Shown here in pieces: positions 34,950 to 43,151 of a DNA stretch of 48,879 nucleotides. Each line of letters begins with the position of its first letter. Position 1 is the first letter of the stretch. The stretch is from Thermoplasmata archaeon (GTDB lineage Archaea > Thermoplasmatota > Thermoplasmata > Thermoplasmatales > Thermoplasmataceae): contig JAJZJZ010000006.1 of the NCBI GenBank assembly GCA_021809755.1, forward strand, positions 1 to 48,879. The letters run 5' to 3'. The notes below the pieces were generated by a model that was not told the origin of the DNA, made no database searches, and saw only the letters and a list, made by a program, of their open reading frames with translations. Made by a program: the position numbers and the translations under genes.

Positions 34950-35935
34950 GGCAATACTGGAAAGAATCCATTCTAAGTCTGGGTGAGATTAAACTGCAGG
35001 ATTTTCTTACCGAAGCTTATGAAAACATGGGATGGCATGTAAAGAATATGCATAGGACGGATCCAAGGTCTGAGAATGGAGCAGATTTGGTGGTAAGCCG
35101 AAATTCTGAGATGATACTGGTTGCAATAAAGGACAAGCCGGCCAAGGGAGACATCGATCAGCTTCGGAGACTGTGGGAAAGGAGAAAAGAAGCAAGTCTG
35201 GTCTATGCATATTCTAAGCCTTCAACTGGGCCATTTTCCGTTGAAGAAAAAAGGCTTAGCAATGATATAAAGTTCCTTAAAGAAAAGGAGCTGCACGATT
35301 TTCTCATCAAAGGAGAATCTATAAGCTATCTGCAGTCAATTTTCGAACTCCACCCATTGGTGCAAGAATATTCGAGGGCCATGACAATAGTATGGGAAGA
35401 AAGGAATGTCAGGGCACCCCTCGAATTCCCAAAAGAAGGCAAGCTAAATTTGTACTTGCTCAAGTCGACACTTTTGAAGAAAAGAGTAGGGGTTTCGGTG
35501 TTTTCGACGAAATTCGATGACTATGCCAATTCGCTTATCTCAAAAAATCCCGATAAATTTACAGAGATTCTGGACGAGGTTGTCGATAATCTGGACATTG
35601 TGCAGAGGGTTGCTGGCGCGTCTTTGTATGAAAGTTTTGTTGAAGTTGCCAGCACAGAACCTTATCTGTTCTCCATGCTCTGGGAAATTGTAAGTCAAAG
35701 AACTTATTGGATAGATTATACCAGCGCAACCAAACAGATGTCAAAAGCAGATGAAGTGTCTGAATTTACTGCGAAATATTGGGTTCTGCCAGGCAAGAAT
35801 GCTATAGGCGAAGCAAAGTCACTCAGCGAAAACGCCATAGGGTTCCTCTCAGCCGTTGACGACATTCTAAAAAGCCTTGCTTATGCATTCAGGGAATTAG
35901 ACGTTGCCATCGATTGGTTATTCCACTCCTATTAG
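34943..35935 (+). CDS. Mrr-like PD-(D/E)xK nuclease-domain protein with helical C-terminus
   Basis: Residues 15-80 resemble the Mrr/HJC nuclease fold: LTEAYENMGWHVKNMH, then NGADLVVSRN and MILVAIKDKPAKGDIDQL. The catalytic Asp and Lys are D51 and K66 counted from the upstream TTG start; the usual Glu/Gln two residues before the lysine is Ala here. The remaining about 230 residues are helical with no assigned domain. ATG 34943 is preferred to TTG 34934. The partner may be the divergent unknown gene; together they could be a defence pair. Confidence 0.6.
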   Translation: MPRQYWKESILSLGEIKLQDFLTEAYENMGWHVKNMHRTDPRSENGADLVVSRNSEMILVAIKDKPAKGDIDQLRRLWERRKEASLVYAYSKPSTGPFSVEEKRLSNDIKFLKEKELHDFLIKGESISYLQSIFELHPLVQEYSRAMTIVWEERNVRAPLEFPKEGKLNLYLLKSTLLKKRVGVSVFSTKFDDYANSLISKNPDKFTEILDEVVDNLDIVQRVAGASLYESFVEVASTEPYLFSMLWEIVSQRTYWIDYTSATKQMSKADEVSEFTAKYWVLPGKNAIGEAKSLSENAIGFLSAVDDILKSLAYAFRELDVAIDWLFHSY

Positions 35936-36002
35936 GTCAAGACTGAAATGGGAAATCGGCAAATTTATTTGTTGATTGCTGTAAAGGTAAATCAGAATAT
36001 AT

Positions 36003-36686
36003 ATGGAGATTGATGAATTCATTGCAAAATTTAGTGCCCTAAAGAATAAGGGTTACATTAAATCTTTGCGGAGAGGGCCAACGGGAATTGGCAAAACCCT
36101 TGAGACCAATCTTGGAATTTCTGAAAATAACCTTTATCTCCCAGATTTAGGAGAAATTGAACTTAAAGCACATAGAGATGATGTAAGTAATCTGATTACG
36201 TTGTTTACATTTAACAGATGGGCTTGGATCATGGATCCATTAAAGGCTGTTAGGAAATATGGTACTAAGGATGACACTGGGCGTTTGGGCCTATACTTTA
36301 CCATGTCTTTTAGACCAAATAGTGCTGGACTGTTCCTAATCACGGATGATGACTCCGTTTCGGTCAGGCATTTAGATGGTAATACATTAGTAAAATGGAA
36401 ATTCAGAGACTTAGAAGAACAATTTAAAAGAAAGATCCCAGCCTTGATATTGGCCTATGCACAGACAGAATACAGAGGAGATGAAGAGTGGTTCCATTTC
36501 TACACCGCTAAGCTTCTCACAGATACTTCCGAATCTATTATTAAGGAGCAAATCAATAAAGAGGTCATATTGATAGATTTAAGATTGCATGACGCTAAAA
36601 CACACGCCAGGAATCATGGCACTGGGTTTAGGGTACGTGAAAAAGATCTTCCTGAGCTATTTAAGAAGATAGAGGTGATTGTATAA
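36003..36686 (+). CDS. MvaI/BcnI-family type II restriction endonuclease
   Basis: The 227-residue product matches the MvaI/BcnI family, monomeric nickase-like enzymes cutting CCWGG or CCSGG. Seen are RRGPTGIGKTLETNLGI (about residues 24-39), the metal site PDLGEIELKAHR (D48, E53-L-K55) and SNLITLFTFNRW. Near the C-terminus, HNHGTGFRV-like sequence reads ARNHGTGFRVREKDLPELF. The next gene, 11 bases downstream, is a DNA methyltransferase, completing an R-M pair. Exact specificity cannot be read from sequence. Confidence 0.85.
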   Translation: MEIDEFIAKFSALKNKGYIKSLRRGPTGIGKTLETNLGISENNLYLPDLGEIELKAHRDDVSNLITLFTFNRWAWIMDPLKAVRKYGTKDDTGRLGLYFTMSFRPNSAGLFLITDDDSVSVRHLDGNTLVKWKFRDLEEQFKRKIPALILAYAQTEYRGDEEWFHFYTAKLLTDTSESIIKEQINKEVILIDLRLHDAKTHARNHGTGFRVREKDLPELFKKIEVIV

Positions 36687-36697
36687 TCTCATATGAA

Positions 36698-37930
36698 ATG
36701 GATGATTGGACTTTCAATGGCTCGTCTACGAGGGAATACACCCATGTATACCATGACTACCCTGCCAGAATGATACCACAAGTAGCAAGAAAGTTAATCA
36801 GAACATATGGAAATAACGCCAAGACACTTTATGACCCTTACTGTGGCACAGGCTCATCTCTAGTAGAAGGAATTGTAGAAGGATTAGATGTATTTGGCAC
36901 AGATATAAATCCACTGGCAAGACTTATTGCTGAGGCGAAAACAGACTATTCAATGAGTAATGACGATATATCCAAAGAAATCTCAAATTTTCAAAACGTT
37001 ATTTACAATACAAATAGAAAAATGAACCTTCCCTTAATTAGGAATGTGGACACATGGTTCAAAAAGGAAGTTCTTCAACCTCTCGGGAGAATTAGATTTT
37101 ATATTGATGAAATTCAAGATGTACATATACAAAGATTCTTCAAAATTGCATTTAGTGAAACCGTAAGGGAAAGTTCAAACACGAGAAAAGGAGAGTTTAA
37201 GCTCTTCAGGTATGCGCCTGACAAACTTAAAGCATACTCCCCAGATCCTTACAGAATTATGTTATCCAAACTTCAGCGTAATTGGAAAGGTTACATACAA
37301 TTCAACGAAATGATATCCAAATTAGAAAGAAAACCCAAAGCAACAATAATGGGACTAAATTCAACTACAGAAATACCATGTAAAGAAATCCCTGAAAATT
37401 CAATTGACATTGTTGTTACTTCGCCACCTTATGGAGATTCACATACCACTGTTGCATATGGTCAATATTCCAGGCTTTCATCCGAATGGCTCTCTCTAAC
37501 TAATGGAGAAAATATAGACAGCAAATTAATGGGAGGCAAACGGCTCAAAATTCTTCCAACACTTCCTTCTGAAATCTTAAATTCAGTGATAGGAATTTTG
37601 TATGAGAAAAATCCAAATAGAGCCCTTGAGGTTGCCGCATTTTATTCTGATTTGCTCTCTTCAATAAACAAAGTATCAAAGATAGTAGATGAGAATGGCT
37701 TTGCATGCTATGTGGTAGGTAACAGAACAGTTAATTCATTTTTGCTTCCAACATCTACGGCTATCAAGGACTTTTTTGAATACAATGGATTTGAGTACAT
37801 AACCACACACCTTCGAGAAATTCCAAACAAAAGAATGCCATCTAAAAATAGTCCTACAAATGTTGCTGGAGAAACCAGCAAAACAATGTTAAACGAACAT
37901 ATCGTCGTGATGAAGAAGAATAAGTTTTAA
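36698..37930 (+). CDS. DNA methyltransferase of the MvaI/BcnI-type system (probably N4-cytosine)
   Basis: The 410-residue product has the AdoMet-binding motif LYDPYCGTGSSLVEG (about 44-58), FGTDINPLARL, and the catalytic TSPPYGDSH (from residue 241). TSPPY is typical of N4-cytosine enzymes, fitting the m4C modification known for MvaI- and BcnI-type systems. It follows the endonuclease gene closely on the same strand. The ATG at 36698 gives the full N-terminus starting MDDWTFNGSSTREYTHVYHD. Confidence 0.85.
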   Translation: MDDWTFNGSSTREYTHVYHDYPARMIPQVARKLIRTYGNNAKTLYDPYCGTGSSLVEGIVEGLDVFGTDINPLARLIAEAKTDYSMSNDDISKEISNFQNVIYNTNRKMNLPLIRNVDTWFKKEVLQPLGRIRFYIDEIQDVHIQRFFKIAFSETVRESSNTRKGEFKLFRYAPDKLKAYSPDPYRIMLSKLQRNWKGYIQFNEMISKLERKPKATIMGLNSTTEIPCKEIPENSIDIVVTSPPYGDSHTTVAYGQYSRLSSEWLSLTNGENIDSKLMGGKRLKILPTLPSEILNSVIGILYEKNPNRALEVAAFYSDLLSSINKVSKIVDENGFACYVVGNRTVNSFLLPTSTAIKDFFEYNGFEYITTHLREIPNKRMPSKNSPTNVAGETSKTMLNEHIVVMKKNKF

Positions 37931-37931
37931 C

Positions 37932-39932
37932 TTATTTCAAAAACTCGGCCATTCGCTCTATTATTTTTGGAATTAAAATAGAAAACTGATTCTCTTTATC
38001 CTTTGTCATCATTCTATCATGTCCTACCACAACATTCCTATACTCTTTTAAAATGTCAGTTTCCGCCTTAAATAGTTCCTGTCTAAAAAACGAGCGTTTG
38101 ATCCTTTCCTCGAACAGGGGAAGATTATCGCTTCTCAGCACTATATCTATACTCTCACCAAGGGTGAGAAATTCTGATAGTGGAATACTGTCCCCCTTTG
38201 CACGCTGTTTCAAAATGCTGTAAAGACCAGATGGCGTTCTAGTTTTTTCCCACTCAATGTCCACAGCTTGCATTGTATCATTAATAACAGCTCTAAGGTT
38301 TTTTTCAATTGCCAATACTCGATTTTCCTCTCCTTTTCGACTAACCGGAAGCTTTTCTAGAGCAAGTCCTTTAGCACTTATTTTGAGGTTTATACCCTCG
38401 CAAAGAGAATCTGTGTGCTCGAGTTTACCGGCTTTGCTATTGGCTGACCTTAGAAATGAATCAATTTGTTTTTTTTCAAAATAATTTTCTAATACAAGTT
38501 CGTGCAACAGAGAAACATATCCCTTAAATACATCATCAACAGATAGATTAGACTGATTCTGTACTGAGAGTATTGTGCTGTAAAGGTTTAACATAATGTG
38601 AACCCCAGCACCATTCAAACACACCCTACTGTAGAATGCTTCGGACCTATTGTCCTCACACAAGGCATTTTCTAATATTTCATAAAAACCATTAATGCCT
38701 TTGGCAACTTTCTTGATCCTCTTGTCAAGATCATGGTCATGTAGTGGATTCTTTTTGTTACCCTTAACGGTTCCTTTAATCAATCTTGCATCAAAGATTG
38801 CACTGCAAATCTTCGATATAGATATTTGTTCCCTTGTCTTTTTAGCAGATCTAAGAGGGTAATATATTTTATTTTGAAATTGTGGTAGAGTATCAAGTTG
38901 CTTTGCAACTCTAGACAAAACACCTGTTTTCTCGTTTCCCGGTTCTGCTATAGAGTATATATCCCAAAGCAGATCCATCTGAACCGGGCTTTGCTCTTTA
39001 TTAATTTTTATAAATAGCTCTCTTTGTTCTTCTATACTTACATTCTCAATTGCAGAAATTTGAAGGAGATCTTTTTTAGACAACTCTCCCTTTAAATTTG
39101 TGTAACCGTACAGTCTGTGTTGTCCGTCTATTATCCATAGGCTTCTATAAGTCTTGGGAATAGTGAGTTCGCCAAACTCAAGCCCATCTTTGTCATAAAT
39201 ACTTTTGAAAGACACGTTTTGGGAAATTTCTTTAGGTATTGCAACGATAATATTATTCGCAAATGATTTACCCCCTCTAATATAAGATGCTATATTTGTA
39301 AGTTTATGTTTGTTAATTAGTCTTTGATAATATTTTTCATCCCCAGATTCTCTTCTCGCCACGTAGCAAAGTTCCAGAAGATCTTTAGGTGAGGCTACAA
39401 ACGAGTAGATGTTGCTAAAATTTTGAGATGGTATTCTCATTGCCGCAAAGTTTGTTGTTTGTAATTTGTCATAACCTATCTTTAATTCTCCGAACAGTTG
39501 AAACTTGGAATAGGATTTAATAAGTCGATTTAACTCATTGTAATATTCGAAGAATTGTTTGTCCCAAAGGTGCACAACTGGCTCCACGGAACTGCCTTTT
39601 TCATGATAATTTTCTTCCAAAAGTGATTTTGTTGCTATTACGAGTATAATTTGCCTATACTTCTTATATTCATCCCTTATAACTCCTTCATCTTGTACAT
39701 CAAATGATTTAAACTGAGAAAGTTTTCCTCTTAGCTCGATAATCTTTTTTAATACGTTCGCCTTAGTAGTCGTTGCATCTATTATAACAAGATAATCATC
39801 TACTCCACCACAAGCATCAACTTGTATACCACCAATCTTAAATTTACTGCCTCCACCTATATCTATAAAACCATACGTTTTCAAAAAGCTACGAACTGTT
39901 TCTTCAAATTCAATTGATTCAGGATCTGACAT
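37932..39932 (-). CDS. DGQHR-domain protein (DndB-related) with nuclease-like N-terminus
   Basis: The 666-residue product contains SLWIIDGQHRLYGYTN (DGQHR at about 269-273) and IKINKEQSPVQMDLLWDIYS, the hallmark of the DGQHR/DndB superfamily linked to DNA phosphorothioation and other defence loci. Residues 30-60 (GGIQVDACGGVDDYLVIIDATTTK) resemble a PD-(D/E)xK core, with the usual E-x-K reading D-A-T-T-T-K. No dndA/C/D/E genes are in the window, so it is not a standard Dnd system. It converges with the methyltransferase with only one base between stops and lies downstream of the RNase gene on the same strand. Confidence 0.75.
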   Translation of the reverse strand: MSDPESIEFEETVRSFLKTYGFIDIGGGSKFKIGGIQVDACGGVDDYLVIIDATTTKANVLKKIIELRGKLSQFKSFDVQDEGVIRDEYKKYRQIILVIATKSLLEENYHEKGSSVEPVVHLWDKQFFEYYNELNRLIKSYSKFQLFGELKIGYDKLQTTNFAAMRIPSQNFSNIYSFVASPKDLLELCYVARRESGDEKYYQRLINKHKLTNIASYIRGGKSFANNIIVAIPKEISQNVSFKSIYDKDGLEFGELTIPKTYRSLWIIDGQHRLYGYTNLKGELSKKDLLQISAIENVSIEEQRELFIKINKEQSPVQMDLLWDIYSIAEPGNEKTGVLSRVAKQLDTLPQFQNKIYYPLRSAKKTREQISISKICSAIFDARLIKGTVKGNKKNPLHDHDLDKRIKKVAKGINGFYEILENALCEDNRSEAFYSRVCLNGAGVHIMLNLYSTILSVQNQSNLSVDDVFKGYVSLLHELVLENYFEKKQIDSFLRSANSKAGKLEHTDSLCEGINLKISAKGLALEKLPVSRKGEENRVLAIEKNLRAVINDTMQAVDIEWEKTRTPSGLYSILKQRAKGDSIPLSEFLTLGESIDIVLRSDNLPLFEERIKRSFFRQELFKAETDILKEYRNVVVGHDRMMTKDKENQFSILIPKIIERMAEFLK

Positions 39933-40262
39933 ATTTTAAATTCCATGAAGTACACTTGCTTAAACTTTGCGTAATGAGACATTGTCATATTTTAGTTGAT
40001 TTTTTACTTCCATATTCAGGGGAGATATGTAAATGGTACCAATCGATGGGTCAGATATAATAAAGGAAGGTAAAATATAATGTGAGAATCTATCCCACAC
40101 CAAGTATCAACATATTCGAAAATAGGACGCTGAACAAGGAAAAATCTATGAAATTGGAAACAAAAATTCGTGAATTTCTGAGCCTAAGACATAAAACTAC
40201 TGAAAAATGTTTTGCAAAATTCTCATAGTAAGCTTAAAGAGAGAACTAATTTATTTCAATTG
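39933..40262. other. Intergenic region with a possible 48-codon ORF
   Basis: On the plus strand, GTG 40082 to TAG 40228 encodes 48 residues with a basic second half (MKLETKIREFLSLRHKTTEK). It might be a fragment of a recombinase core-binding domain or meaningless. GGAAGGT stands about 20 bases upstream. No other structure is obvious. The promoter of the DGQHR gene should lie near 39950. Confidence 0.3.
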
Positions 40263-41768
40263 CTAAGCTTTAAATTGCTCGCCTAAGAAGGTTAAGATCT
40301 CAAAATAGTCACACTTATCAGGGTAGGGCCAAGTGCCAATACTTTTCAAACTTGTGACTCTTTCGTATTTATCAAATTTATCTTCGTTCACTTCAAATAA
40401 CTTTTTTAGCTCTATCTCCTCTTTTTTATCATTTCGCGCAAAAAACCTATACTTTCCCCCCTCACTCCTTTCAAAGTTTATCACCCTTCTTTTGTCAGAT
40501 TTTGAGAGATCATAATCACGGTATGTATCGTTTGATATAACATAACATGTTTCATCATCTTTTAGCTTTGATATTAGCCTATCATCTGCAGTTTCTCCGT
40601 CTACTGTTTCTGTTACTCTTACTTTTTTATTCTTAAGGCTTCTTTTCAAGTTCTGATATTCTTGAAATTGTTCAGGATAAGTATACTTCAGTGATTCATT
40701 CTTGGAATAATCCAAATAAACTCCCGTTACTTTTATTTCCTCTTCCCCAAGGCAGCGAATGCAATCTTCCAAATAGCTTATCTTAGGGTATTTTAAGTTG
40801 GCAGTCTTACCTCCCTCTCTTTGGCCGTTATGTATTATGTTGCTTCCATCTATGTAAATTTTAAACAAAAAGAAATTAAATTCTTTATATTGCTTGGAAT
40901 ATGAGCCAATTGTCGAGAAACCAAATTCACTTTCAAGTATGTTCTCGAGGTCTTGGTCCGTTTCAATGTTCCTGAAACCCTTATATTGGTTCCTTGGCAT
41001 GTGCATAAACAGTTCCCTTCGTATGTCCAATAATTTTGATTTTAATTCTCCTTTCTCTGGGTCTTTAAGTCTCCTTCTAATTTTAAGCATCACTGCAAAC
41101 AGCAATGAAGATGTATAGTCTACAAAATGAAAATTATGTTCAATTTCCATAGTCAATCTCATAGAGCGTAACGTCTGTATATTGGGAGCTTTTAGGTACT
41201 CTGCTTCATTATAATCTTCACAATTCTCGAAGCCCCCCCTTTGAGAATTAATCATTTCTGTAATATTGTTAAAGCAGTGATCTTTACCATAATCTCTAAC
41301 TTTTTTATATTCCAGATAACTAAATAGGTAACCTTGAAAAAATTCAACTGAATCTTTCACATCATCAGATTCTTTGTACCCAACTAACCTTAGATGTTCA
41401 TATATGGTTCCAATGGAGTCCTGCCATTGTTCTAAATCAGGATATTGCTGCTTGAAGTATATTATCATGGTGAATATCTGATTTTTTATGCTCTCCTCAT
41501 AATCTTCAATTGATGAGAATCCCAATGAATCAGTCCACAGCATCATAATTTTATTACAATCAAACGTGAAGAATATTATTGAGTCATTAAAGCTTGGACT
41601 TTTATCTTTTAATTTTACAAATTCCCCGGAGAATTTACTTACGAATACATTTTCTATGCCATTATCTCTTATGTACTTCGTGAAAGCTCCTATTTCCATC
41701 GTTATTTTTATTTCAGAGCTTAAGAAAGTATCATCTGATCTGACCATATGATATTTCAATTCCCCCAT
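40263..41768 (-). CDS. Zc3h12a/NYN-type RNase with unknown N-terminal domain
   Basis: The C-terminal 200 residues match the Zc3h12a-like NYN/PIN RNase family: FKIYIDGSNIIHNG (Asp near 306), VTGVYLDYSKN, TETVDGETADDRLISKL (acidic pair near 394) and CYVISNDTYRDYDLS (near 410-421). These supply the usual acidic metal site. The first 300 residues are helical and unknown; they may sense a trigger or bind a partner. The gene lies upstream of the DGQHR gene on the same strand, separated by 330 bases, inside the defence cluster. Confidence 0.72.
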   Translation of the reverse strand: MGELKYHMVRSDDTFLSSEIKITMEIGAFTKYIRDNGIENVFVSKFSGEFVKLKDKSPSFNDSIIFFTFDCNKIMMLWTDSLGFSSIEDYEESIKNQIFTMIIYFKQQYPDLEQWQDSIGTIYEHLRLVGYKESDDVKDSVEFFQGYLFSYLEYKKVRDYGKDHCFNNITEMINSQRGGFENCEDYNEAEYLKAPNIQTLRSMRLTMEIEHNFHFVDYTSSLLFAVMLKIRRRLKDPEKGELKSKLLDIRRELFMHMPRNQYKGFRNIETDQDLENILESEFGFSTIGSYSKQYKEFNFFLFKIYIDGSNIIHNGQREGGKTANLKYPKISYLEDCIRCLGEEEIKVTGVYLDYSKNESLKYTYPEQFQEYQNLKRSLKNKKVRVTETVDGETADDRLISKLKDDETCYVISNDTYRDYDLSKSDKRRVINFERSEGGKYRFFARNDKKEEIELKKLFEVNEDKFDKYERVTSLKSIGTWPYPDKCDYFEILTFLGEQFKA

Positions 41769-41835
41769 TCTAAGAGCCCCCCATTATAAATTATCTCCTA
41801 CCAAAAACATAACCTTTTGAATAGTCTTTGTTCAT

Positions 41836-42471
41836 TCATCTCACCCTCCCCATAAACTCAGAAGTATCCATCCCCGTTATTTGAGTATATATTGATGTTG
41901 TAAAAACAGAGGAATGCCCCAGCCACTGCTGTAATACATTCAAAGGAACATTATCCATTATGGCCTTAACTGCAAATGTATGCCTAAATTTATGAGCATG
42001 TATCCTGAATCCTAAGCTTTCCTGCAATTTCTTCATGTATAGATCGACAACCTGTCTTGTCATCGGAAATAAAGGATCCTCAGATTTTGTTGATATGTTC
42101 ATGTCCAGGAGATATTGCATATATGCATCCCTCAGCTCTGAATGCAAAGGTATGATTCGATACTTCTCCCTTTGTATTCCGGTTTTCTTATCCTTCCCTT
42201 GTTTGAGTGTCTTCATTCTGATTGAATTTGTTCCCAGGTTGATATCTGCCGGTTTTATTATCAAAACCTCATCGATCCTTGCACCTGTTCTGTATAAGAA
42301 CTGCATCAGGAGAAAATATCTCTTATGTTTTTCCGATCTTCGCTTATCTGCTATGATCTTATCAGAGATCTCAAGGAAGATCTTCTGAACTTCCTCATCC
42401 GAAAAAAAATCTATTGAGAGAGATCTTCCCGATGACTGGATCATCATACTCTTCGGAACAGGCAAAGGCAT
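41836..42471 (-). CDS. Second tyrosine recombinase, catalytic domain only
   Basis: The 211-residue product has the full active-site set: TGARIDEVLIIKPADI (Arg), TLKQGKDKKTG with the beta-hairpin Lys, HAHKFRHTFAVKAIMDN (HxxR), LQQWLGHSSVFTTSIY (His and Tyr nucleophile). Family members are about 280-330 residues, so the N-terminal core-binding domain is missing. It may be a XerA-like resolvase of the element or a shortened integrase from another insertion. Upstream lie two near-identical 17-bp repeats. Confidence 0.82.
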   Translation of the reverse strand: MPLPVPKSMMIQSSGRSLSIDFFSDEEVQKIFLEISDKIIADKRRSEKHKRYFLLMQFLYRTGARIDEVLIIKPADINLGTNSIRMKTLKQGKDKKTGIQREKYRIIPLHSELRDAYMQYLLDMNISTKSEDPLFPMTRQVVDLYMKKLQESLGFRIHAHKFRHTFAVKAIMDNVPLNVLQQWLGHSSVFTTSIYTQITGMDTSEFMGRVR

Positions 42472-42594
42472 AACATGACATTATGTAAGTCTTTAAATAT
42501 GTTTGTTAATAGTGTCCTGAGAGATCTCTGTCATAAAGTTAGTGTGAGTATATAAAGCAATGAAAGAAAGTGAATTGATAACATGACAATATGT
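42470..42594. repeat. Two near-identical 17-bp repeats upstream of the second recombinase
   Basis: ATAACATGACATTATGT at 42470-42486 (overlapping the recombinase start) and ATAACATGACAATATGT at 42578-42594 differ at one base and are 108 bases apart. The first also contains CATAA-N7-TTATG symmetry. They could be operator or recombination sites for the adjacent recombinase. Confidence 0.45.
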
Positions 42595-42768
42595 GTATAT
42601 TGACATGCTTAAAGTGGTTGAATCTTCGTACTAGTCACGGGGAGCGAGTCTTTAGTTAAATTTTTAGCATCTCTCAATGGTACTTTCTAAATCGTGATCT
42701 GATTAATGAAGACTATTTAATTACCAATAGTTTATTATTTTATATCGCTCATATAGTAGGGACATAAA

Positions 42769-43149
42769 ATGCATCATTTGAAACGAAGTGAAGATAAGAA
42801 AAGAATTGAAGATTGTAGCCCCAATATGGGGACATCAATGGCATCAATCTCTGGTTATATACTTTCTCAAATTACAGAATCCGTTAAAGTGGTCAAACCA
42901 ATTAAGGTTATGATATTTGGTTCTACAGTGAAGAAGGGACTCGCAGGAAATGATATTGACTTATTAATAGTTTCTAATGAATTTGAAGATATACTGAGGC
43001 AGGATCGTAAAAAAATGTTTAACCTTCCGAAAGAATTAAAATTTGATTTATTCCTTTTTACATTAAAGGAATTTGAGAAATTTAAGAACAGCAACTCTCC
43101 ACTAGTAGAAAGTATAGAATGTGATAGCATTGAGTTAAAGGTGCTGTAG
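42769..43149 (+). CDS. MNT/Pol-beta-type nucleotidyltransferase
   Basis: The 126-residue product carries the minimal nucleotidyltransferase signature: MIFGSTVKKGLAGNDIDLLI (G51-S52, D62, D64) and a third aspartate in KFDLFLFTLKEF (D93). This is the fold of MntA antitoxins, which AMPylate partner toxins, and of small defence NTases. A box A at about 42738-42746 places transcription start at ATG 42769. The stop is 2 bases before the next gene, so the two are surely cotranscribed. The usual HEPN partner is absent; the neighbour is a 460-aa protein. Confidence 0.78.
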   Translation: MHHLKRSEDKKRIEDCSPNMGTSMASISGYILSQITESVKVVKPIKVMIFGSTVKKGLAGNDIDLLIVSNEFEDILRQDRKKMFNLPKELKFDLFLFTLKEFEKFKNSNSPLVESIECDSIELKVL

Positions 43150-43151
43150 AG

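Noticed and set aside
36075-36100. A Walker A-like GPTGIGKT in the 227-aa protein
   Set aside because: It belongs to the conserved N-terminal block of MvaI/BcnI-type nucleases; there is no Walker B or other NTPase feature, and the next gene is the matching methyltransferase.
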